NCBI GenBank assembly: GCA_905479025.1 | Contig: CAJQKX010000658.1 | Coordinates: forward strand, 1 to 5,311 | Direction of reading: 5' to 3' | Length of the DNA: 5,311 nt | From: an uncultured Paraglaciecola sp. | GTDB lineage: Bacteria > Pseudomonadota > Gammaproteobacteria > Enterobacterales > Alteromonadaceae | Shown here: one piece after another, positions 1-5,311 of the stretch | How positions within the stretch are numbered: position 1 is the stretch's first letter | Layout of the letters: every line of letters begins with the position of its first letter | The notes under the pieces: generated by a model | Database searches by the model: none | The model's input: the letters and a program-made list of their open reading frames with translations, nothing else | What the model was told of the DNA's origin: nothing | Translations under genes and position numbers: made by a program

Positions 1-864
1 TTTGGAAAAAAAGGAATGGTAATCTACATAAAAAGCGAAGGTAGGTTCAGTCCAGAAATGATGGAAAGAACAGGGATTGACACTGATCCTGAAAAATTCT
101 TTTGCTTTGATTGTAATATATTTGAGAAAGTCTTCGAATTGGTTAGAGAGTTGGTATTTAATAATGAAGACGACAAGAAATATATGTTCATTATTGATAG
201 CGTTGATGCGCTTTGCAGGGTTGGAGACATAGATAAGCCTTTCGCTGAATCAGAGCAAGTTGCGGGAGGAGCGTTAATAACCTCTGTATTCTTAAAGAAA
301 ATGGTTTTACCCATTAGCAAAATGGGGCATACATTAATACTAACAAGTCAAGTTAGAGTAGAAGTGGCCACAAATCCATATGCAGCGAGGGGAGGCCCTA
401 AAGTCAAGCAGGCAGGAGGCAACGCCATAAAACATTATGCCAACTTTATACTCGAATTCGAGGAAAGGTACTCCTCGGATCTAATATTTAAAAACCCTAC
501 CGCAACAAGATTAGATGAAAAAGGGGAGCCTATAGGGCACTACTGTAAAGTAAAGTTCAGAAAAAGCGTAAATGAAAAAACTGGGTCTACGGCAAGGTAC
601 CCAATTAAATACGGAGAGAAAAACGGCAAGTCAGTATGGAGAGCTAGAGAAATACTTGACATGTTATATCTATTTAATTTAATAACAAAAAAAGGGGCAT
701 GGATTTCCGTTTCAGAAGAATTGATAAAAGAAGTTTCAGATAAAAAATTAGAAATAAATGAAAAGTTTCAAGGGGAGCAGCGATTAATAGACTTCCTCGA
801 AGAAAATGAAAAGCTCTCCGACTTTCTATATCAAGATTTTAAGAAATTAACAAATGCGCTTTAA
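1..864 (+). CDS. uvsX: RecA/UvsX-family recombinase, 5'-truncated by the window edge
   Basis: ATP-dependent DNA strand-exchange protein that would form filaments on single-stranded DNA for recombination-dependent phage replication and repair. The frame is open from base 1 (287 residues visible, counted from base 1), so the ATG at 16 is internal and the true start, with the Walker A motif, lies upstream. Visible RecA-core landmarks in order are: the catalytic-glutamate strand IYIKSEGR (E13, matching FIDAEHA of RecA); Walker B strand FIIDSVDAL (D66); the sensor strand LILTSQVR (Q117, matching NQIR of RecA); the DNA-binding loop L2 ending in GGNA (139-142) then IKHYA; and a C-terminal KKGAWISV segment matching the GAWYS region of RecA. 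The C-terminus is a charged helix-rich tail. The stop overlaps the next gene by 11 bases, suggesting translational coupling. RecA-family membership is secure. The symbol uvsX is used because the context is phage-like; recA would be equally valid. Confidence 0.9.
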   Translation, partial: FGKKGMVIYIKSEGRFSPEMMERTGIDTDPEKFFCFDCNIFEKVFELVRELVFNNEDDKKYMFIIDSVDALCRVGDIDKPFAESEQVAGGALITSVFLKKMVLPISKMGHTLILTSQVRVEVATNPYAARGGPKVKQAGGNAIKHYANFILEFEERYSSDLIFKNPTATRLDEKGEPIGHYCKVKFRKSVNEKTGSTARYPIKYGEKNGKSVWRAREILDMLYLFNLITKKGAWISVSEELIKEVSDKKLEINEKFQGEQRLIDFLEENEKLSDFLYQDFKKLTNAL

Positions 865-1264
865 CACTCTAACCGGAGCAAAAAGAGCTGTAAAAAAACC
901 TAAAAAATTCTTAATAGATTGGGACGGAAAAAGCAGAAGTAAAATACAGTTTTCTGCGAAACAATTCCTTAAAAAATACTGGTCAAAGCATGTAGTTTTT
1001 GAAGAATTTCCGGTCGCAGGAACCAAACTCTCTTTAGATTTTTATAACGCCAACAAAAAGATAGCTGTGGAGGTCCAAGGCAAACAACACACAAAATACG
1101 TACCTTTTTTTCACGGCAAAAATAAAATTAATTATATTAACCAATTAAAAAGAGATCAAGACAAATTAAAGTTTTGCGAAATAAACGACATACAGCTTGT
1201 AGAAATCTACGACGGAGAAGAAGTTAACGAAAAACTTTTCCAAAATTTTGGGGTTATTTTGTAG
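854..1264 (+). CDS. Small PD-(D/E)XK-like endonuclease, possible recombination nuclease
   Basis: A 136-residue basic protein with the layout of a restriction-endonuclease-like (PD-(D/E)XK) fold. A lysine/arginine-rich N-terminus (residues 9-41) is followed by a helix and the core: FEEFP (E50/E51), strand LSLDFY (D62), and strand IAVEVQGKQH (E73-x-Q75, G76, H79). A helix with Q97, D101 and K104 then leads to a final strand IQLVEI (113-118). This order resembles small phage and bacterial nucleases with an E-x-D/Q-G-x-x-H motif, broadly the Vsr/DUF559-like group. Q replaces the classic lysine of the E-x-K motif, which is tolerated in several such families. The gene starts 11 bases inside the recombinase gene, with no Shine-Dalgarno sequence, so coupled translation is likely. 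Being next to a RecA/UvsX gene suggests a role in cutting branched or recombining DNA, for example junction resolution; this is inference. The fold is fairly sure, the substrate unknown. Confidence 0.72.
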   Translation: MRFNTLTGAKRAVKKPKKFLIDWDGKSRSKIQFSAKQFLKKYWSKHVVFEEFPVAGTKLSLDFYNANKKIAVEVQGKQHTKYVPFFHGKNKINYINQLKRDQDKLKFCEINDIQLVEIYDGEEVNEKLFQNFGVIL

Positions 1265-1281
1265 TTTGTGTAATATATAAT

Positions 1282-1563
1282 ATGAGCGACGAATTTATTG
1301 ACCCAGAAAACCTTTCGAGATTTAATTTGCCAGAAAGCATGATATCTCAATTGTTTGAATTTACTGGCTCCTCTGGAGGAGACAGCGGCTTCATTTTATC
1401 ATACGTCAACCAAGAAGGTTTGCCCGCAGTAATAACAAAAGCAAATTCTCCTATAGTAGAAATGGGCTTAAGAAAAGCTCTTGAGCAATACTTGGAACAG
1501 GTATCCTCTCAAGAAATTGAATTAAATTTCCCCCCAGATTTCGGAGACGAAGAAAGCCCTTGA
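1282..1563 (+). CDS. Small acidic hypothetical protein
   Basis: A 93-residue protein I do not recognise. It is strongly acidic: by hand count about 17 Asp/Glu against 4 Lys/Arg, with an acidic, proline-containing end (PPDFGDEESP). The middle holds a glycine/serine-rich turn (GSSGGDSG, 29-36), a predicted strand pair around FILSYVNQEGLPAVITKA, and an amphipathic helix around EMGLRKALEQYLEQV. There is no signal peptide, membrane segment, cysteine cluster or known catalytic motif. It lies 17 bases after the nuclease gene and 31 bases before the helicase gene, on the same strand, so it is probably part of the replication operon. Acidic small proteins in phage replication clusters can be partners of DNA-binding proteins, but nothing in the sequence proves this. 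The start is the first ATG in frame after the previous stop. It has no Shine-Dalgarno sequence, only AT-rich leader. That this is a real gene is likely from its placement; its function is unknown. Confidence 0.65.
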   Translation: MSDEFIDPENLSRFNLPESMISQLFEFTGSSGGDSGFILSYVNQEGLPAVITKANSPIVEMGLRKALEQYLEQVSSQEIELNFPPDFGDEESP

Positions 1564-1588
1564 CTTTTTAAGCTAGCTGTGATACCAT
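1560..1588 (+). promoter_or_regulatory. Candidate sigma70-type promoter before the helicase gene
   Basis: A -35-like TTGACT at 1560-1565 (5 of 6 to TTGACA), a 17-base spacer and a -10-like TACCAT at 1583-1588 (4 of 6 to TATAAT), preceded by TG one base upstream (1580-1581), the extended -10 form. The -35 element overlaps the stop codon of the acidic-protein gene. By standard spacing the start of transcription would fall at about 1595, the A of the helicase ATG, giving a leaderless or nearly leaderless message. This is a motif match only. In AT-rich DNA such matches occur by chance, and no transcript data are available. Confidence 0.3.
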
Positions 1589-1608
1589 GTAATTATGGTA
1601 TATTCACA
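1578..1608 (+). promoter_or_regulatory. Inverted repeat enclosing the helicase start codon
   Basis: The left arm TGTGATACCAT (1578-1588) pairs with ATGGTA (1595-1600) plus TCACA (1604-1608). This leaves a 6-base loop (1589-1594) and a 3-base bulge (1601-1603) in the right arm. All 11 pairs are Watson-Crick. The helicase ATG (1595-1597) is the start of the right arm, so in RNA transcribed from upstream the start codon would be base-paired. As DNA, the same element overlaps the candidate -10 box and could be an operator. The pairing is directly visible; any regulatory function is inference. Confidence 0.4.
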
Positions 1609-3109
1609 TGAACTAGAACAGCATTTGATAGCGGGGTTAATAAAATATCCAGAAAGCTATCCCCTAATCGCAGCCTTCATTGATCAAGAAGATTTTTACG
1701 ACAAAAATACAATAGTCAATAAAACAATTTTTTGCGTACTAAGGCAAGCGCTCGAAGCTAGCGATGCACTTGATGAAGTATTACTCTCTCAAAGAGTCCA
1801 AGCGTTAAACATATCATTCGAGGATAATATTAATATAGCCGACTATATTAAAGCCTTATCGATGAGACAAATCTCAAAAGAAGGAGTACTAAAGGCTGCG
1901 CAAGAGCTTAAAAAAATAACCGTAAGAAGAGAAATTCATAATGCGTCCGTGGAAGTCGCTAAAAATATGAAAAGCATGCCCCCTAGCGCCTCATTTGATG
2001 ACATAGTAAGCGAGGCAGACAAGATATACAACGACAAGATCAACCTTTACGAGATGGGCTCGAGCAAGCCCGAAAATTTATTTGAAGACATGGAGGACTT
2101 TATTGAAGAAAGGGGAAATAATCCAATTGATGAATTTGGACTGATGGGCCCACACGAAAGAGTTAACGATCTTTACGGCTCACTTTTCAGGCCTGGCAAT
2201 ATTGCTGTAGTAGTAGCGAGGGCTGGAGTAGGAAAAACTCAGTTTTGTATGGACTTTTGTACGAAAGTTTCAGCGCTCAATGATCATGTCCCAATTCTGC
2301 ATTTTGATAACGGAGAGATGAGCAAAGAAGAACTTATAATTCGCCAGTGTTCTGCGCTTTCTGGCGTACCAATGCACCTGCTAGAAACTGGAAGATGGAG
2401 GCAGGCAGGAGAAGAGGTTATAGAAAAAGTAAGAAGTACATGGGTAAAAGTAAAAAACTTCAAATTCTACTATTACAATGTCGCAGGACACAGTATAGAT
2501 AGCATGTTGAATATTATTCGTAGGTTTTACTACTCAGAAGTAGGCAGAGGAAACCCCATGATTTTTAGCTTCGATTATATAAAAACAACATACGAGCGAC
2601 AAAACGGAGCAAGTAGCTGGGAGACTGTAGGAAGAATGGTTGACAAGTTCAAACAGTTAATACAAAAAGAATTATGCTTCAACGGTAAGCCTGCAGTAGC
2701 AATGCTAACCAGTGTACAAAGTAATAGGTTAGGAATAACAAACAATAGGAGCGCCAATAATGTAGTTGACGACGAAAGTATAGTTTCTTTATCAGATCAA
2801 ATTACCCAATTCTGCTCGCACCTATTTCTGCTGAGACAAAAAACAATGGACGAAATACAAGAGGAGCCCGATGATTTTGGAACTCATAAGTTGATATGCT
2901 TAAAATATAGATGGTTAGGCAAAGATGTTCACAGAGCTCTTCAGCCTGTAGAAATGCCGGACGGAAGCAAAAAGAAAAATTACATAAACCTGCACATGGA
3001 AAATTTCTCTATATCAGAAAAAGGAGACCTTCAGGACATGGTCGAACACATGGATTCAGAAGGAGTTGGAGCTCTCAGGGGGGTTGCAGATGAAGTACCA
3101 AGCTTGTAA
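1595..3109 (+). CDS. dnaB: DnaB-family replicative DNA helicase
   Basis: A 504-residue hexameric helicase that would unwind DNA at the phage replication fork (role of DnaB or T4 gp41). Residues 1 to about 110 form a DnaB-type helical N-terminal domain, which begins ELEQHLIAGLIKYPE. A linker helix lies near 145-165 and the RecA-fold motor follows from about 180. Motor motifs are: Walker A ARAGVGKT (208-215, K214), with Ala in the first Gly position as in the ARPSMGKT of DnaB; catalytic glutamate in FDNGEMS (E241, matching SLEM of DnaB); Walker B IFSFDYIKT (D327); the H4 strand LTSVQSNR (Q375, R378, matching LSQLNR); and a C-terminal LKYRWLG (R439) as likely arginine finger. It is slightly longer than usual DnaB (about 450-470), with an acidic C-terminal tail. 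The primase gene begins one base after its stop. The start has no Shine-Dalgarno sequence and lies in an inverted repeat. The upstream ATG at 1587 is followed at once by a stop codon. Confidence 0.93.
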   Translation: MVYSHELEQHLIAGLIKYPESYPLIAAFIDQEDFYDKNTIVNKTIFCVLRQALEASDALDEVLLSQRVQALNISFEDNINIADYIKALSMRQISKEGVLKAAQELKKITVRREIHNASVEVAKNMKSMPPSASFDDIVSEADKIYNDKINLYEMGSSKPENLFEDMEDFIEERGNNPIDEFGLMGPHERVNDLYGSLFRPGNIAVVVARAGVGKTQFCMDFCTKVSALNDHVPILHFDNGEMSKEELIIRQCSALSGVPMHLLETGRWRQAGEEVIEKVRSTWVKVKNFKFYYYNVAGHSIDSMLNIIRRFYYSEVGRGNPMIFSFDYIKTTYERQNGASSWETVGRMVDKFKQLIQKELCFNGKPAVAMLTSVQSNRLGITNNRSANNVVDDESIVSLSDQITQFCSHLFLLRQKTMDEIQEEPDDFGTHKLICLKYRWLGKDVHRALQPVEMPDGSKKKNYINLHMENFSISEKGDLQDMVEHMDSEGVGALRGVADEVPSL

Positions 3110-3110
3110 A

Positions 3111-4145
3111 ATGTCCCCCGAAAAAATAAAAGAATCCTTAATACAGCTAGGATATAAACTAGCTGATCGAGGGTCTTATTGGCAAACTAATGCGTTATTT
3201 AGGAATGGAGACAATAAGACGGCCATACAAATTTATAAAAACACCGGAGTATGGAAGGATCACGTTCAAGACAGCTCTTTTTCTCCGTTTAAAAGGCTTG
3301 TAGAAATAACCTTAGGGACTAATGATAAAAAGTCTATAGAACAATATATTGAAGAGGATAACATAGGATCAAATTACAATAAATTAACATTCCCAGAAAA
3401 ACTAGAAATGGAAGAAATATATCCAAACAAATGCCTAGAAAGGCTACTACCGCATTATAAATTCTACAACGATAAAGGCATTTCCACTCAGCACCTGGAA
3501 AAACTTAAATCAGGCTATGCAACAAGCGGAAAATTAAATAACAGGTTTGTGTTCCCCATCTACAACGAGCACGAACAAATACATGGTTTCTCAGGTAGAG
3601 ACATGAATAGCTTCGGCGACAGACCTAAATGGAAACATGTTGGCAGAAAAAAAAGCTGGATATATCCACTTTATGCAGACAAAGAGGTGAGAGATTCTAT
3701 CGAAAAAACCAAGGAGCTGATTTTAGTTGAAAGCATCGGAGACTTGCTAAACCTAAACGAGAATGGTTACAAGAATGTTTTGGTAACCTTTGGTTTAGAT
3801 ATATCAACAAAGTTAATCTGCGCAACTTTATCTTTAAACATAGATAGATTAATCATAAGCTTAAATAATGACTCTCAGTCAGAAAGAAACAGGGGTCTGG
3901 AATCAAGCATTAAAAATTATTTAAAGTTATTAAACTATTATGACCCAGACAAGATAGCAATATGCCTACCCACTGCTAAAGATTTTGGAGAAATGTCTTC
4001 GGACAATTTTAATTCTTGGAATAAAAAGCTATTATCACTAGACCCAAAAACACAACAAAAATTTATCATCAAAAAAATAAATGAAATATACAAAACATTG
4101 CCAAAAACTTTATTAAAAAATAAAAAAATAATAAACAATGAGTGA
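3111..4145 (+). CDS. DnaG/gp61-type DNA primase (Toprim), N-domain without zinc ligands
   Basis: Primase that would make RNA primers for the neighbouring helicase (344 residues from this start). Residues about 10-69 follow the CHC2 zinc-domain pattern (GSYWQTNALFRNGDNKTAIQIY, then GVWKDHV) but lack its cysteines. The RNA-polymerase-like basic region is near 115-185: NNRFVFPIY (R145), HGFSGRDM (R163), PKWKHVGRKK. The Toprim domain is near 200-295: ILVESIGD (E207, D211), ISLNNDS (N252-N253-D254, where DnaG has D-x-D) and AKDFGEM (D291). The C-terminus is Lys/Asn-rich. The ATG at 3111 sits one base after the helicase stop. An in-frame ATG at 3090, behind a G-rich run, and a TTG at 3066 would add 7 or 15 residues; I prefer 3111 because no other gene here uses a Shine-Dalgarno site and it matches the tight packing. 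The end overlaps the next gene by 8 bases. The family is clear; full activity is likely but not proven. Confidence 0.87.
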   Translation: MSPEKIKESLIQLGYKLADRGSYWQTNALFRNGDNKTAIQIYKNTGVWKDHVQDSSFSPFKRLVEITLGTNDKKSIEQYIEEDNIGSNYNKLTFPEKLEMEEIYPNKCLERLLPHYKFYNDKGISTQHLEKLKSGYATSGKLNNRFVFPIYNEHEQIHGFSGRDMNSFGDRPKWKHVGRKKSWIYPLYADKEVRDSIEKTKELILVESIGDLLNLNENGYKNVLVTFGLDISTKLICATLSLNIDRLIISLNNDSQSERNRGLESSIKNYLKLLNYYDPDKIAICLPTAKDFGEMSSDNFNSWNKKLLSLDPKTQQKFIIKKINEIYKTLPKTLLKNKKIINNE

Positions 4146-5217
4146 ACTAACCAAATTATCCGCGAGTAGAATAAAAACAGCACAAACCTGCAGTTGGACT
4201 TATTGGTGCAATTACAAGCTAAAACTTCCAGATTCAGGAAATGATGGATCAAGTCGAGGAACAATCTGCCATAACATATTTGAACTTTTAGGCGACAAGC
4301 ATAAACGTGAATATAATAAAATAATAAAAGACGGAACAATATGGAACACTGAAGTTGTGTCCGCGCAAGTAAAGAAAGAGGCTGAAGATCTTGCAGTGAG
4401 CGACCCTGAGAACATGGAGCTTATTGATGAAATGATTGTGAACGGATTAAGATGCGACTTTTTTGGAGACGAAAACGAAAAACCTTTAATTGCAGAATCC
4501 GAAAGGTTCTTTGATTTGGAAATAAATAAACCTGAGCAAGGAATTAGATATGCAGTGAGGGGCTATATAGACAAACTTTTTGTATACAAAGATAATTCTG
4601 TAATAATTAGAGACTTCAAAAGCAGCAAGCAAGTTTTTAAAGGCAAAGAAATTACCGACAATTTACAAAACTTAATATACTGCCTAGCAATAAAACATTT
4701 AATGCCAGAAACAGAACCTCAAAGCGAATTCTTATTTCTTCGATTTGATCTAGATAGAGATCTTCTTGGAAATTCAGGAAAAGGGCGAATGAAGATGGAT
4801 AAAATATCTGCCGAAGAGCTAGAAGGGTTTGAGTACCAACTGACACAGTTTCAGGAATACCTAGATAACTTTGACGAAACATCAGCCAAAAGCAATCTTG
4901 CCGCAAAACAAGATTACCCTAAAGACGGAACTTTTGGAGGTCCTCTTGCCTGTGGTAAAGACGGTTATAAAATGTCAAGAGGTCAACCGGTTTTAGATAA
5001 AAACGGAGAGCCCATCAAGGCATTCATTTGTCCATTTCGCAAGCCGCGAGAATATTGGGCTCTAAAAGATGCCGACGGAAACGTTAAGAAGACAGCCTTT
5101 CCGGAAAATAAGCACGAACTAAAGCTTGAAGATGGAGACGAAATTGTTAATATGAATTATGAAGGATGCCCCCACTGGGAAAATAAAGTTAAAATAGATG
5201 ACTTCCTCGACGGATAA
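4138..5217 (+). CDS. RecB/Cas4-type PD-(D/E)XK nuclease, possible Fe-S protein
   Basis: A 359-residue nuclease of the RecB/Cas4 (PDDEXK_1) type, expected to degrade or trim DNA ends with a divalent metal. Motifs in order are: N-terminal SASRIKTAQTC (C18) in the usual position for this family; RGTICHNIFE (R40, H45, E49); GYIDKL (D145); IRDFKSS (D159-x-K161, the D-x-K metal site); and QNLIY (Q177, Y181, the Q-x-x-x-Y motif). Candidate cluster cysteines are C18, C272, C298 and C344, with extra C24 and C44. One N-terminal plus three C-terminal cysteines recalls the Fe-S cluster of Cas4 and AddB, but the C-terminal three are spread over about 70 residues instead of being close together. It is longer than Cas4 (about 200). 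It overlaps the primase gene by 8 bases (ATG inside ATGAGTGA). The leader is almost pure A/T with no Shine-Dalgarno. Beside helicase, primase and recombinase it is most likely a phage replication or recombination exonuclease. Confidence 0.83.
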   Translation: MSELTKLSASRIKTAQTCSWTYWCNYKLKLPDSGNDGSSRGTICHNIFELLGDKHKREYNKIIKDGTIWNTEVVSAQVKKEAEDLAVSDPENMELIDEMIVNGLRCDFFGDENEKPLIAESERFFDLEINKPEQGIRYAVRGYIDKLFVYKDNSVIIRDFKSSKQVFKGKEITDNLQNLIYCLAIKHLMPETEPQSEFLFLRFDLDRDLLGNSGKGRMKMDKISAEELEGFEYQLTQFQEYLDNFDETSAKSNLAAKQDYPKDGTFGGPLACGKDGYKMSRGQPVLDKNGEPIKAFICPFRKPREYWALKDADGNVKKTAFPENKHELKLEDGDEIVNMNYEGCPHWENKVKIDDFLDG

Positions 5218-5311
5218 GTATGACGCAGCAGGGTTGCTCGCAAAACTAGACAATTTGGTACTGCTGGGCAAAAGGTCTAAAATTTGCGCTAACCTCCCCG
5301 GATATTGGTCG
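5198..5311 (+). CDS. Unidentified protein, N-terminal fragment (3' end beyond window)
   Basis: An open frame of 38 codons begins at the ATG at 5198, 20 bases inside the end of the nuclease gene and in another frame, and stays open to the window edge. The visible residues begin MTSSTDKYDAAGLLAKLDNL and continue through a basic stretch (GKRSKIC) to GYWS; I recognise no family. It is supported by being the only start-bearing open frame here: the ATG at 5220 stops after eight codons, and the nuclease frame meets a second stop at 5221. Overlapping starts also match the gene packing elsewhere in the window. No Shine-Dalgarno sequence is visible. Starts further in (for example TTG at 5234) are possible. 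What it encodes cannot be told from this fragment. Confidence 0.5.
   Translation, partial: MTSSTDKYDAAGLLAKLDNLVLLGKRSKICANLPGYWS

Noticed and set aside
24..320. 98-codon open frame on the minus strand
   Set aside because: It is fully inside the conserved RecA/UvsX core on the other strand, and its Ser/Asn/Leu-rich product has no recognisable motif.
388..400. Short G/C-rich inverted repeat (AGGG and CCCT) resembling a terminator stem
   Set aside because: It is a 4-bp stem without a T tract, inside the DNA-binding loop L2 coding sequence of the recombinase.
1276..1281. Perfect TATAAT just before the ATG at 1282
   Set aside because: Transcription from it would start near 1288, inside the gene, and there is no good -35 box 17 bases upstream. 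It is more likely part of the AT-rich leader.
2911..3093. 60-codon open frame in another frame of the + strand
   Set aside because: It is nested within the helicase C-terminus, its Arg/Ser/Gly-rich product is shadow-like, and no start signal is seen.
3099..3106. 8-bp palindrome CAAGCTTG just before the helicase stop codon
   Set aside because: Short palindromes like this are common by chance, and no partner copy or extended pairing was seen.
3066..3110. Earlier primase starts (TTG at 3066, ATG at 3090 with G-rich run 3077-3083 as a Shine-Dalgarno site)
   Set aside because: The G run is explained by helicase codons in the other frame, no other gene here uses a Shine-Dalgarno site, and ATG at 3111 fits the stop/start spacing. 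The ATG at 3090 stays possible.
3938..4339. 133-codon open frame on the minus strand
   Set aside because: It lies across the primase/nuclease junction opposite two well-supported genes, and its product is a low-complexity Phe/Leu/Ile-rich string expected from the complement of A-rich coding DNA.
4326..4931. Repeated 11-base string AAAGACGGAAC near 4327 and 4921
   Set aside because: Both copies encode the same K-D-G-T residues in the nuclease gene, they are only two, and there is no further shared sequence.
4138..5217. Cas4 as part of a CRISPR adaptation module
   Set aside because: No cas1 or cas2, no repeat-spacer array and no leader are present. The neighbours are phage replication genes and Cas4-like nucleases are common in phages.

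Overview
The window looks like a piece of a tailed bacteriophage genome (or a prophage or metagenomic phage contig), cut from the DNA replication and recombination region. The evidence is gene content and packing. Seven coding regions all lie on the + strand, stop and start codons overlap or nearly touch, and the only non-coding DNA is three gaps of 17, 31 and 1 bases. The DNA is AT-rich by eye (not counted). None of the six visible starts has a convincing Shine-Dalgarno sequence, so the host may rely little on that signal. No structural, lysis or host housekeeping genes are present, so phage type and host cannot be fixed from this window.

Layout: (1) 1-864, the C-terminal three quarters or so of a RecA/UvsX-family strand-exchange recombinase, with its start and Walker A motif upstream of the window; (2) 854-1264, a small PD-(D/E)XK-like endonuclease overlapping the recombinase gene; (3) 1282-1563, a small, very acidic protein of unknown function; (4) 1595-3109, a DnaB-family replicative helicase; (5) 3111-4145, a DnaG/gp61-type Toprim primase whose N-terminal domain lacks the usual zinc ligands; (6) 4138-5217, a RecB/Cas4-type PD-(D/E)XK nuclease with four or more cysteines placed like an Fe-S cluster set; (7) 5198-5311, the start of an unidentified gene that runs off the window.

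The products fit together as a replisome plus recombination set. The helicase and primase would unwind DNA and prime the lagging strand. The RecB/Cas4-like nuclease could process ends, the RecA/UvsX protein could pair strands, and the small nuclease could cut branched or recombination intermediates. These last role assignments are inferred from fold and neighbourhood. There is no CRISPR array and no cas1 or cas2, so the Cas4 resemblance is read as a phage exonuclease, not an adaptation gene.

The most notable non-coding signal lies at the helicase start (1560-1608). A sigma70-like promoter candidate overlaps an imperfect 11-bp inverted repeat whose right arm contains the helicase ATG. No tRNA, terminator, insertion sequence or long repeat was seen, and no stretch over 300 bases lacks a gene.
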